Below, piece by piece: positions 1-10,700 of a DNA stretch of 64,000 bases. Position 1 is the stretch's first letter. Each line of letters starts with the position of its first letter. The stretch spans positions 434,001-498,000 of the forward strand of contig CAVUPU010000001.1 in NCBI GenBank assembly GCA_963743425.1. Direction: 5' to 3'. The notes under the pieces were generated by a model. It made no database searches. It had not been told where the DNA came from and was given only the letters and a program-made list of their open reading frames with translations. Both the position numbers and the translations under genes were made by a program. Origin of the DNA: JAJVID01 sp963743425. GTDB taxonomy: Bacteria; Acidobacteriota; Blastocatellia; RBC074.

Positions 1-70
1 CGGCAATTCGCAAGATGCTTTTGAACGATACGAGCGTTGCCGATTCGTCTGTCGCGTGGCGACGCCCTGA
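1..70 (+). CDS. 3' end of an upstream gene, probably cas3 (partial)
   Basis: Only a short tail of a gene lies inside the window. One forward frame ends at a TGA at 68-70 and another stays open to about 211, so the true terminus is uncertain. In type I-G loci cas3 usually precedes csx17 on the same strand, which is why cas3 is the expected identity. Nothing in these few codons proves it. Confidence 0.25.
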   Translation, partial: GNSQDAFERYERCRFVCRVATP

Positions 71-86
71 AAAGATGAAAACGCCT

Positions 87-128
87 CCACGTAGTGACGA
101 ATTTATTCGTCACTACGTGGCTATTTTT
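87..128 (+). terminator. Strong hairpin terminator before csx17
   Basis: A perfect 15-bp inverted repeat (CCACGTAGTGACGAA at 87-101 and its complement at 106-120) encloses a TTTA loop and is followed by CTATTTTT. This is the layout of an intrinsic terminator. It lies between the upstream gene and csx17, so it may separate or attenuate transcription of the effector genes. It could also be a small palindromic insertion like the others in this window. Confidence 0.6.
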
Positions 129-144
129 CCTGAGTGGAGAACCG

Positions 145-2277
145 ATGGCCGAACCGATTGTTTTGTACGGCTGCGCGCCGGATTCCGTTGATCACTATCT
201 GAAAGCGCTGGGCGCGCTGCGGCTCGTTGCGGAGCAGCTAGACCCGCAGGCACGCGGAGTTTGGCTGGGCGATGCCTTCGCGCTTGATCAAACGAAGGAC
301 GAGATTGTCGCGTTCTTCCTCAACGATTATCGCCCGACGCCGATTGTCGCGCCGTGGAATGGCTCGAGTGGGGTTTACCCTTCAGATAAAAGGAGGGGGG
401 GGAGGATTGGGACCGTGCGGGGCCAATGTTCACGGTTTGGATTCCTCGCCGGCAGTTCAGGTTAAGCAGTCCAATCTAGGTCCGCGCGGGGTGAGGCAGC
501 AGGCGGAAGAGGAGGCCGAGATGCTTCGCGGGTCACGTCGCGTCTTTCCCGAAGCCTCAGTGAATTGGCTCGACGCGGCTTATGTGCTGGGACAGGAGAA
601 ACCGGATTACCCGCCGCTACTCGGTTCAGGCGGCAATGACGGAAGGCTCGATTTCACGGTCAATTTCATCGCTCGGTTATTGTCCGTCTTGCCGGAATTC
701 CTGAGCGCGGAGAAACGCCCACAAGAGAGAATCAACCAAAGCGCGGCGCAATTGCGCGCAGCGTTGTTTGCCGATGGCGCAGCGCAATTGGAAAAAGCCG
801 CTGTCGGCCAATTCCATCCGGCAGGCGCGGGCGGGGCCAATGCCGAGCAGGGCGTCAGCGGCGATTCGTTCGTCAATCCTTGGGATTTCATCCTGGCGAT
901 TGAGGATTTCTGCTGTTTGCAAGCGCAACCGTCCGTCAATTGGCTGCTGGAGCGCGAACGAAATCTTCTTTCCATTCACGGTTAGAAATTCCAGCGTCGG
1001 TTATGGCACGGCTACTTTTGGCGAAAAGATACGCGCCGAGCTCTCGTTGCCGCTCTGGTCGCGACTTTCCAGTTATGCCGAAATCGCGCATGTTTTTCGC
1101 GAGGGACGAGTTCAATTTTCGCGCCAGCGAAAGGTCGTACGGACCGGGTTTGATTTCGCCCGAGCGGTCGCTGAACTCGGCGTTGATCGGGGCATCGAAT
1201 CCTTTCAGCGTTACGCCTTCATTGAGCGCAACGGGCAGGCCAACCTCGCCACGCCGCTGGGAAAATTTGAAGTCCGTGAACGCCCGCACGCGCAGTTGGT
1301 CCATCACATTGACCAGTGGCTCGATTCGTTCAGCCGGGCTGCTTCCGGCGACAAAGTACAACCACGATTTGTTCGGGCGCAGCAACTGATCGAAGACGCC
1401 ATCTTTCGTTTGTGCGAGAGTGGTTCAGCGGATCATCTGCGCGAAGTCCTAATCAGCCTGGGCTTAGCCGAAGCGGAGCTTGCCGGCGGCGAAAAGTTTC
1501 GAAGTGAAAAGAATCTTCGCCCAATCGCTGGATTGAGACTGTCTTGGGCTGGGAAATGCAACGACGGGTCGGATGAGTTCAAGCTGGCAGCGGCGTTGCT
1601 CGCTGTGGCGCAAAAGGCAGCGGCTCGATCCGCGAAAACATCGAGCCGGTCAATGTTACGGAAAAGGGCGTTGGTTGGGCGGCCAAATCTGTCCGCGCGG
1701 TCTGGGGCAAAGGCTCGCTGGAGGACGATCTGGCAGCCATCTTGCACCGGCGCTCGATTGAAGCGCGGGCAAACAATTTGCCCCATCCTGTTCTGAGCAG
1801 CAGCCGGTTCGCTTTGCTCAAGACCATCAACGCTTTTCTGAATGACGAGACTGACGACGCCAGGATCGAAGAACTGTTGCGCGGACTTATCCTGCTCGAT
1901 TGGCACAGAGCCGGACAGGATTCAAACCGCAAACTCAGGCGCGCGAAGTCGCGCTATCGCTGCCGCGCGCTTATGCGCTGCTCAAATTGCTGTTCTTGCC
2001 TGACGGCAAATTCCATCGCGACGAAGAGAGTGAAACCATAACAATCAAGCACGAGCCTGCCATCGTGCCGTTACTCAAAGCCGGACGCGTGCCGGAGGCG
2101 CTGCGGATCGCTTATCAGCGGTTACAGGCGTCGGGTCTGACGCCCGCGACCAGAGAGTTTCATTACGACGATTCAGAAGGGACGCGGCTGGCGGCTGCGT
2201 TGCTGATCCCGATTGACGAACCTTCCGTTCGCGCGCTGGCCGAACTGGTGTTGCGCGACAAGCCCGAAGACCAATAA
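145..2277 (+). CDS. csx17: Csx17 (Cas8-like large subunit, type I-G), interrupted by frameshifts
   Basis: Large subunit of the type I-G Cascade, expected to recognise the PAM and open the target. The start MAEPIVLYGCAPDSVDHYLK lies just after a purine-rich GAGTGGAGA. Homology then moves between frames: frame 1 to about 375 (PTPIVAPWNGSSG), frame 2 to about 960 (WLDAAYVL, PPLLGSGGNDGRLDFTVNF, GGANAEQG, SFVNPWDFIL), frame 3 to about 1615 (TVRNSSVGYGTA), frame 2 to about 1925 (GVGWAAKSVRAVWGKGSLED, RFALLKTINAFL), and frame 1 to the TAA at 2277. The corrected length of about 710 residues is normal for the family, and no domain is missing. One shift lies at a run of G around 391-404. Because secD and other essential genes here also have single-base shifts, sequencing indels are as likely as real decay. 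Confidence 0.85.
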
Positions 2278-2295
2278 ATAAAGGAGAACGAACCT

Positions 2296-3234
<939 letters not shown>

Positions 3235-3385
3235 GCGCAACTTGTAACCCGGGTACGTATCGCTTCCAGCACACCCGCGCGTTGAGACGGCGCACCGCGA
3301 TGAATTTTGTAGATCAATCGAGTGAGCGCGCTGGAATCGACTCGTATCTGGTCAACAATCACTTTCTGAATTGGGAGGAAAAATC

Positions 3386-4828
3386 ATGATCGCAATCCGC
3401 ATGCGGTTTCTCGCAGGCAGGCTTCACGCCACGCCGTGGGGACATCACGTCAATGAAGGCGTCAGTCGAATACCCACCCTCGTTGTTTCGTTTGCTGCGT
3501 TCGCTGGTCGCCACAGCACGGCGCGCCTGTCTGGGCGCCGTAAGCGGGAAGAGCAACTACGCCGCATCGTGGCCGCGTTGTGTTCACCGCCTGAATTTCA
3601 CCTGCCACAAGCATCGGCGGCCCACACGCGCCATTACGATCAGGCTAATTCAGGCGTGAAGTTCTTTGACACGTTTGTTGTGTTAAGGCCGCAGGATGAG
3701 TTGGTGTGGGTGTGGCGCGATGACAGTCTTGATGAAGCTGACCGCTCAACGCTGTCAAAGTTGTTGACGGCGTTGGGAACATTTGGGCGCGCCGAATCCT
3801 GGTGCGAAGCAGAACTATTTAGCGAAGCAGAGGCAAGGGAGTTCTCTGCGAATACTGAGAGAATCAACAGCCGACCTTTCAATCAAGCTGAGAGCCTTGC
3901 CGAACAGGAGACCATCCGGTTGTTGTTGCCGCAGGAAGCACTCAATCCAGACGAATTGATGATGGTTTTGGAGACTGAAACTTCAGCTATGCGGAAAGAC
4001 AAACAACTTGAGCCGACAGGGACGCGCTGGCTGACTTACACGCGACCGGCGGGAATCTTGACGCCGCGCCGTTTTCGACAAGAGCGGACGCAGAGCAAAA
4101 CAAAAACGGTCACGGTTGCGCGCTATGCGCTCGATTCGACCGTGCTGCCGCTCGCGCAGGACTCGCTGCCGTTCGGCGAGCAGGTGCGGCGCGCGCTGAT
4201 CCGCAACCGGGTGGACACTTCGCATTCCGAAGCCATTATCGGCAAGACGGTTGACGGCGCGCCGCTCGAAGGTCATCTGCATGCGCACTATCTGGCCACG
4301 GATGAAGACGGCGACGGGCGGTTGGATCACGTCACGCTTTACGCGCCGTGCGGTTTTGATAAGGGCGATCTCGCGGCCATCGGAGCGTTGCGGACGATCT
4401 TCCGGCAGGGCAATCGGCCTGATGTGCGGTTGATTTTGACCGGACTTGGCGAAGTGGCGCAGTTCGGCGACACGCCTGTCTTCGCGCGGTCGCGCAGGTG
4501 GCGGTCGGTGACGCCATTCTCGCTTCCGCGATTCGCCAATCGTGGCGCTGGCAAACCGCCGCGCCCCCGCGATCTGCCCGAAGCTCAACTGGCGCGTGAA
4601 TTGCGCGTGCGCGGGCTGCCGGAGCCGATTTCGATCAAACGCATCGAAGGTTATGCGGCGGGCGGGCGTCCGTTGGTTCGATGGCTTGAATTTCATACGC
4701 GCCGATTCAAAGGCGATCAGGGTAATGGGCTGGCGGGGTTCGAGATCGAATTCGCCGAACCGATTCAAGGGCCGCTCGCTCTCGGCTTCGGCTGCCATTT
4801 CGGCCTGGGTCTGTTTTTGCCGGTCTGA
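3386..4828 (+). CDS. csb2: Csb2 (Cas5/Cas6-like, GSU0054 family) with a compensated frameshift
   Basis: A 480-residue GSU0054-type protein, thought to supply the Cas5 and Cas6 roles in type I-G (crRNA 5' handle binding and repeat processing). ATG 3386 is chosen because GGGAGGAAAA lies just upstream. The N terminus reads RMRFLAGRLHATPWGHHVNE, and the C-terminal half contains HSEAIIGKTVDGAPLEGHLHAHYLATDEDGDGRLDH, a Cas6-like His-rich segment. Between about 3461 and 3540 the open frame reads unrelated sequence, while the +1 frame reads VEYPPSLFRLLRSLVATARR, which is what the family has there. An extra base near 3462 and a compensating change near 3540 therefore scramble about 25 residues without stopping translation. 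Confidence 0.88.
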   Translation: MIAIRMRFLAGRLHATPWGHHVNEGVSRIPTLVVSFAAFAGRHSTARLSGRRKREEQLRRIVAALCSPPEFHLPQASAAHTRHYDQANSGVKFFDTFVVLRPQDELVWVWRDDSLDEADRSTLSKLLTALGTFGRAESWCEAELFSEAEAREFSANTERINSRPFNQAESLAEQETIRLLLPQEALNPDELMMVLETETSAMRKDKQLEPTGTRWLTYTRPAGILTPRRFRQERTQSKTKTVTVARYALDSTVLPLAQDSLPFGEQVRRALIRNRVDTSHSEAIIGKTVDGAPLEGHLHAHYLATDEDGDGRLDHVTLYAPCGFDKGDLAAIGALRTIFRQGNRPDVRLILTGLGEVAQFGDTPVFARSRRWRSVTPFSLPRFANRGAGKPPRPRDLPEAQLARELRVRGLPEPISIKRIEGYAAGGRPLVRWLEFHTRRFKGDQGNGLAGFEIEFAEPIQGPLALGFGCHFGLGLFLPV

Positions 4829-4835
4829 ACAAGTC

Positions 4836-5483
4836 TTTGTGCCGGAGGCACAGCGGATATTAGCCGGTGGTGGAACCACCGGAATCGGACGACACCAATC
4901 CCCCGCGCCCCGGATGGGGCGCAGGACAAGATACGGAGGAAGACATGCCATCAACGCATTTGAGCCTGCATTATCACTTGATCTTCAGCGCTAAAGACCG
5001 CGTGGCGCATATGCATAAGGACTGGCGCGGACGTTTGCACGCATACATGGGCGGTATCGTCAATGATCTGGGCGGGGCGCCTGAAACGATCGGCGGCGTG
5101 GAGGATCACGTCCATCTGTTGATTGGTCTGCGCGATGCATTGCCTCGCCGACGTGCTGAGAGAGATCAAGGCTTCGTCCTCGAAGTGGGTTCACGAGGAA
5201 CTCAAAAACCATTGTTCTCCTGGCAGGAAGGGTATGGCGGGCGCCGTCTGCGCTTCGCAAATAGGGGCGGTCAAAAATTACATTGCCAATCAGGAGGAGC
5301 ATCACCGCAAAACGACATTTCAGGAAGAGTACCTGGAGTTCTTGATTCAAAGCGGCGTGGAGTATGACGAGAAATATCTCCGGTAATTCAAGTCCTGCGC
5401 CCCATCCGGGGCGCGGGTGATTTTATCCGCGCGTTTCCGGTGGTGGCGCCACCGGCTAATATCCGCTGTGCCTCCGGCACAAA
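4836..5483 (+). mobile_element. IS200/IS605-like element inserted in the cas operon
   Basis: About 650 bp. The two ends are an inverted repeat of 35 bp (4836-4870 and 5449-5483, beginning TTTGTGCCGGAGGCACAGCG). Each end also folds on itself: GTGCCGGAGGCAC, and CCGGTGGTGG followed by a complementary CCACCGG. An inner GC-rich pair (GCGCCCCGGATGGGGCGC on the left, with its counterpart near 5397-5415) adds to the end structure. Subterminal hairpins and a single Y1 transposase gene are typical of IS200/IS605 elements, which transpose as single strands. The element separates csb2 from cas4-cas1. Confidence 0.85.
4945..5386 (+). CDS. tnpA: Y1 (HUH) transposase of the IS200 family, frameshifted
   Basis: Single-strand DNA transposase of the Y1_Tnp family. 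The start MPSTHLSLHYHLIFSAKDR follows GGAGGAAG. The HUH motif is HVHLL (about residue 56). After it the homology jumps to the +1 frame (CLADVLREIKASSSKWVHEE), briefly returns to the first frame (FSWQEGYGG) and ends in the second (SQIGAVKNYIANQEEHHRKT, then EYDEKYL). The Tyr in KNYIANQEEHH is the expected nucleophile. The corrected length of about 145 residues is normal. Three indels in a 440-bp gene mean the copy is either inactive or affected by sequence error. Confidence 0.85.
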
Positions 5484-5536
5484 AATGCATCCACAACAAT
5501 CTTTGTTCTTCCGATCTAGCGATTCAGGAGGTTGTT

Positions 5537-7255
5537 ATGTCACTTGCCGATTCCAACTCACTCGAACAAATCCCTGCGCGGATGGTCAATGAATACGCCT
5601 ACTGCCCGCGCCTGTTCTACCTCGAATTCGTTCAGGGCGAATGGGCGCATTCGGCTGACACTCTCGACGGGCGGTTCGTTCATCGCCGCGTGGATCAGGA
5701 GAAGGGAAGCGTGCCTGCGGCGGCTGATTTGAGCGATCAGGTCAAACTGCATTCGCGTTCGGTCTTGATCGGGTCGGATCAATTGGGCGCGGTGGCGCGG
5801 ATCGACCTGATCGAAACCGACGGCGGCAAGGTAGTCCCGGTGGATTACAAACGCGGTTCGCCGCCGGACATACCGGAAGGCGCGTGGGAGCCTGAGCGTG
5901 TGCAATTGTGTTTGCAGGGATTGTTGCTGCGCGAAAACGGGTATGAGTGCGATTACGGCGAGCTTTATTACGCGGCTTCGCAGGCGCGAGTGACGGTTGA
6001 TCTCACCGACGAATTGATTGCCCGCACGATGGAATTGCTGGGCGAAGCGCGGCGCTTGGCCGAATCGGGCGAGATCCCGCCGCCTCTGGTCGATTCGCCG
6101 AAATGCCCGCGATGTTCGCTGGTCGGAATCTGTTTGCCGGACGAGGTCAATCTTTTGCGCGCGACTACGGCTGGAGCGCCACCGCAACTGACGCAGATTT
6201 CGCCTCAGGCGACCAGCGGGGCGCGACGTCTTGTGGCGGCTCGCGACGACCGGCTGGCGGTTTATGTGCAGGGACAGGGTTTCAGCGTCGGGTTGAAAGG
6301 CGAGACGCTGGAGATACGCGACAAGGGGAAGGTGGTTGACGAGGCGCGGTTGCTCGACACGGCGCAGCTCAATCTGTTCGGCAACGTACAAGTCTCAGCG
6401 CAGGCTATTAGGGAATTGGCGGCGCGCGACATCATCGTTACGCATCTGTCATACGGCGGATGGCTGACGGCGGTGACCACGCCGCCGCCGCACAAGAACA
6501 TCGGACTGCGCCGGCGACAATTTCAGATCGCGGACGATCCGGCGTCGTGTTTGCTGTTGGCGCGGGCTTTTGTGGCGGGCAAGATTCGGAATTGCCGGAC
6601 CTTGCTCAGGCGCAACGCGCGCGAATTGCCCGACGGCGTGTTGCATTGCCTGGCCGAATCGCGGCGGCGGGCCGAGCGGGCGGTGATGATCGAACGACTG
6701 CTCGGAATCGAAGGCACGGCGGCGCGCGAATACTTCGGCAATTTCGCGCGGATGTTCAAACCGGGTGAAGACGCGGACGCCCCGGCATTTGAATTCACCG
6801 AGCGCAATCGCCGCCCGCCGCGCGATCCGGTCAATGCGCTGCTATCGTTCCTTTACACGATGTTGGTCAAAGACATGGTGGCGACGCTGGTCGGCGTTGG
6901 GTTCGACCCTTACCTGGGCTTTTATCATCAGCCGAAGTACGGGCGGCCGGCGCTGGCATTGGATTTGATGGAAGAGTTCCGCCCGCTGGTGGCCGATTCG
7001 GTGGCGGTAGGGATGATCAACAATGGCGAGTTGCGGCAATCGGATTTCATCGCTCGCGCCGGGGCGGTCGCAATGACCGACAGCGGGCGTCGCCGCGTGA
7101 TCGAAGCTTACGAACGGCGGATGGATACGCTGGTGACGCACCCGAAATTCGGCTACGCGATCAGCTACCGCCGCGTGTTTGAGGTGCAGGCGCGATTGCT
7201 GGGGAGGTTTCTGGCAGGCGAGATCGCGGCCTATCCGCCGTTCTGCACAAGATGA
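5537..7255 (+). CDS. cas4-cas1: Cas4-Cas1 fusion, adaptation nuclease/integrase
   Basis: Intact 572-residue fusion typical of type I-G. The Cas4 part (about 1-205) has a RecB-like core with VDYKRG at 102-107 and four Cys for an Fe-S cluster (C23, then C190, C193, C199 in CPRCSLVGIC). It trims prespacers and checks the PAM. The Cas1 part (about 230-572) carries the metal-binding residues E392 (GIEGTAAREYF), H464 (GFYHQPKYGRP) and D476/E479 (LDLMEEF) of the integrase. ATG 5537 has a good Shine-Dalgarno (CAGGAGG), although the same frame is open upstream into the IS end. All key residues are present, so spacer acquisition is predicted to be possible. Confidence 0.96.
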   Translation: MSLADSNSLEQIPARMVNEYAYCPRLFYLEFVQGEWAHSADTLDGRFVHRRVDQEKGSVPAAADLSDQVKLHSRSVLIGSDQLGAVARIDLIETDGGKVVPVDYKRGSPPDIPEGAWEPERVQLCLQGLLLRENGYECDYGELYYAASQARVTVDLTDELIARTMELLGEARRLAESGEIPPPLVDSPKCPRCSLVGICLPDEVNLLRATTAGAPPQLTQISPQATSGARRLVAARDDRLAVYVQGQGFSVGLKGETLEIRDKGKVVDEARLLDTAQLNLFGNVQVSAQAIRELAARDIIVTHLSYGGWLTAVTTPPPHKNIGLRRRQFQIADDPASCLLLARAFVAGKIRNCRTLLRRNARELPDGVLHCLAESRRRAERAVMIERLLGIEGTAAREYFGNFARMFKPGEDADAPAFEFTERNRRPPRDPVNALLSFLYTMLVKDMVATLVGVGFDPYLGFYHQPKYGRPALALDLMEEFRPLVADSVAVGMINNGELRQSDFIARAGAVAMTDSGRRRVIEAYERRMDTLVTHPKFGYAISYRRVFEVQARLLGRFLAGEIAAYPPFCTR

Positions 7256-7294
7256 TGGAATGGCGGACCGCGGATTGCAGATTTAGGAGATGTG

Positions 7295-7591
7295 ATGCGA
7301 ATACGTTACATCGTCAGCTACGACATTTCGGATGATAAACGGCTGCGCCGTGTTCACCGAACTATGAAAGGTTATGGCGACCCTTTGCAGTACTCCGTCT
7401 TCCGCTGTGACCTTTCAGCGTCAGAGCGGATACTGATGATCGAAGCGTTGAGCAAAATCATCAACCACCGCGAAGACCAGGTCATGCTGGTAGACATTGG
7501 CCCAGTGGATGGCCGTGGACGGTGGAGCATTGAAACGATCGGGCGCGCGCCTGATTATGATCGCGCCGATCGAATCGCCGTAATTGTCTAA
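7295..7591 (+). CDS. cas2: Cas2, adaptation complex subunit
   Basis: A 98-residue Cas2 with the ferredoxin-like fold start MRIRYIVSYDISDDKRLRRV; the Asp in YDISDD is the conserved acidic position. Cas2 dimerises between Cas1 dimers and acts mainly as scaffold for prespacer integration. ATG 7295 is preferred over the GTG three bases upstream, with AGGAGA seven bases before. It follows cas4-cas1 by 39 bp and is the last cas gene before the array. Length and sequence look normal. Confidence 0.95.
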   Translation: MRIRYIVSYDISDDKRLRRVHRTMKGYGDPLQYSVFRCDLSASERILMIEALSKIINHREDQVMLVDIGPVDGRGRWSIETIGRAPDYDRADRIAVIV

Positions 7592-7787
7592 ACAGCCCCG
7601 TGAAGACGTTGCGAGCGCGACACCGATGCGCCTACCCCCGACACCCCCTCGCAATACATAAATCCTTTGGTCATAAAGAAATGATTTGGATATTGGAGAA
7701 AAACCGAATAGCATGCGCCCCGACACTGGCTACTGCTCGCATCTTGCGCGCTAAATGCAAATCATTGTTGAGCTTACTTTGCGCGCT
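7592..7787 (+). promoter_or_regulatory. Probable CRISPR leader
   Basis: The 196 bp between the cas2 stop and the first repeat hold no gene. The middle (about 7655-7715) is clearly A/T-richer than the surroundings, as in many leaders. Position next to cas2 and the decay of repeats at the far end of block 1 support this as the leader side. No promoter is obvious enough to name. Transcription direction of the array is not settled by the sequence alone. Confidence 0.5.
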
Positions 7788-10700
7788 GTTTCCACGTTCG
7801 ACTGAGCGTGGCTCCATTGAAGCGTCGCGCTGTCGACATCGGCAGTCGCATGCCGAGTCGAGTTTCCACGTTCGACTGAGCGTGGCTCCATTGAAGCGAC
7901 TCGATCGACGGTGACGCGTCATGCGCGCTACGCGCGTTTCCACGTTCGACTGAGCGTGGCTCCATTGAAGCGCTATCGGAGCTGCGCGTGATCGCATCTG
8001 CGATCGCGCGGTTTCCACGTTCGACTGAGCGTGGCTCCATTGAAGCCACGTCGCAGCGATCGACGCATCGCCGACTCGTCGACGGTTTCCACGTTCGACT
8101 GAGCGTGGCTCCATTGAAGCGCTCGACTGTCGGCGTCAGCGATCTGCGCTGATTCGCGGTTTCCACGTTCGACTGAGCGTGGCTCCATTGAAGCACGTCT
8201 GCGCATGTCGTGAGCTGACGCTGCGATCACGCGTTTCCACGTTCGACTGAGCGTGGCTCCATTGAAGCGTCTGCGCTCGTCGACGTCGCGCATCGACTCG
8301 ATGCAGCGTTTCCACGTTCGACTGAGCGTGGCTCCATTGAAGCGCACTGCGTGCGAGTCGTGCCGATCGCGCGATCTCGCTGGTTTCCACGTTCGACTGA
8401 GCGTGGCTCCATTGAAGCACGCTTCGGCGAATTGCGCTACGCTGCATGCTCGAGATGGTTTCCACGTTCGACTGAGCGTGGCTCCATTGAAGCCGCTCGA
8501 TGCGGCGTCGCGCTACGATCGCAGCATCGCATGTTTCCACGTTCGACTGAGCGTGGCTCCATTGAAGCGCGATCGGCTCGCGCTGGCCAGCGCGTCTGCT
8601 CGCATGGTTTCCACGTTCGACTGAGCGTGGCTCCATTGAAGCCGCATCTGACGCTGATAGCGCGTCGATCGCTGCGCGAGCGTTTCCACGTTCGACTGAG
8701 CGTGGCTCCATTGAAGCAGCTGCGATCGGCGTCGACTCCGCTGTACAGTCCGCATGTTTCCACGTTCGACTGAGCGTGGCTCCATTGAAGCCGTCATGAT
8801 CGGCGAGTCGATCGCGATCTCGCAGTCGCCGTTTCCACGTTCGACTGAGCGTGGCTCCATTGAAGCACGTCGAGCTGATCAGCCGTGACGCGATCGTGCA
8901 TCGCGGTTTCCACGTTCGACTGAGCGTGGCTCCATTGAAGCATCGTTGCAGCGACGCCGTGCGATCGCGCGTCAGCATGTTTCCACGTTCGACTGAGCGT
9001 GGCTCCATTGAAGCCCGTGTCTGGCGAGTCGCGGTCATTGCAGCCTGCGTCGTTTCCACGTTCGACTGAGCGTGGCTCCATTGAAGCCAGTCGCTACGGT
9101 GCAGCTGTCAGCCGCGCTGGCAGCGTTTCCACGTTCGACTGAGCGTGGCTCCATTGAAGCGCGCGTACGCGTGCTGCGACGCTGTCGATCACGTCGCATG
9201 GTTTCCACGTTCGACTGAGCGTGGCTCCATTGAAGCATCGTCGCCGAGATGCGCGACTGCGTCAGCGACTCGCGTTTCCACGTTCGACTGAGCGTGGCTC
9301 CATTGAAGCTGCTCATGCGCTGCGGACGCAGTCGCTCGACTAGCGTCGTTTCCACGTTCGACTGAGCGTGGCTCCATTGAAGCTCTTGACGTGCGCGATG
9401 CTGCGAGCTCTGCGTCGCAGTGTTTCCACGTTCGACTGAGCGTGGCTCCATTGAAGCTGACTTGCGACTGTCAGCACTGCAGTCGTCGACTGGCTGGTTT
9501 CCACGTTCGACTGAGCGTGGCTCCATTGAAGCGCGTCGCGCGATCGCGCTGTGCGATCTGCGACAGTCGCGTTTCCACGTTCGACTGAGCGTGGCTCCAT
9601 TGAAGCGTCAGCGTCGACAGCACGCTGACGCCAGCGCTGACAGTCGTTTCCACGTTCGACTGAGCGTGGCTCCATTGAAGCCGCTCTGCGGCTGCCGCGT
9701 CGCTTGCACGGCATCGAGCGTTTCCACGTTCGACTGAGCGTGGCTCCATTGAAGCTGCTAGCGCATTCGTAGCGCCTTCGCTGATCGCGAGCGTTTCCAC
9801 GTTCGACTGAGCGTGGCTCCATTGAAGCGCGTCACGAGTCTGCGACGTGATCGCGCTGCGATCCGGTTTCCACGTTCGACTGAGCGTGGCTCCATTGAAG
9901 CGCTGCAGACGTCAGCGACTGTCGCGATCTGCGTCGATGCGTTTCCACGTTCGACTGAGCGTGGCTCCATTGAAGCTCGACTCGATGATCGCGTTAGCTC
10001 GACGTCATCGACTGGTTTCCACGTTCGACTGAGCGTGGCTCCATTGAAGCGCTTGTATGCGGCATGCGTCAGCGACGTACGCTGGCATGGTTTCCACGTT
10101 CGACTGAGCGTGGCTCCATTGAAGCGCTGCATCGCTGACGACGCGCTATCGCTCGACGCCGCGTTTCCACGTTCGACTGAGCGTGGCTCCATTGAAGCTC
10201 GATCTGACGCGATCGCAGCGCGTCAGTCGTTCGCTGGTTTCCACGTTCGACTGAGCGTGGCTCCATTGAAGCCGCTCGTCGAGCAGATCGCGACGTATCG
10301 GCATCGCGATCGTTTCCACGTTCGACTGAGCGTGGCTCCATTGAAGCTGCCGTGACGATCGGCAATCGTGCTACGCTGATCGCATCGTTTCCACGTTCGA
10401 CTGAGCGTGGCTCCATTGAAGCATCGTGCGCAGTCGTGAGCCGACGCGTCGCAGATCGGCGTTTCCACGTTCGACTGAGCGTGGCTCCATTGAAGCGCTC
10501 GCTGACGTCACCGCGTCAGACGGCTCGCATCGGTGTTTCCACGTTCGACTGAGCGTGGCTCCATTGAAGCAGTCATGATCGTCAGCGTCTGTCGACTCGC
10601 GTAGCGTCGTTTCCACGTTCGACTGAGCGTGGCTCCATTGAAGCGACTGCGGATGTCAGGCGACCTGTCACTTCATGTGCGGTTTCCACGTTCGACTGAG

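Noticed and set aside
5417..5536. Upstream extension of cas4-cas1 by 40 residues
   Set aside because: It lies in the end of the IS element; ATG 5537 has a good ribosome site and begins with the family's usual N terminus.
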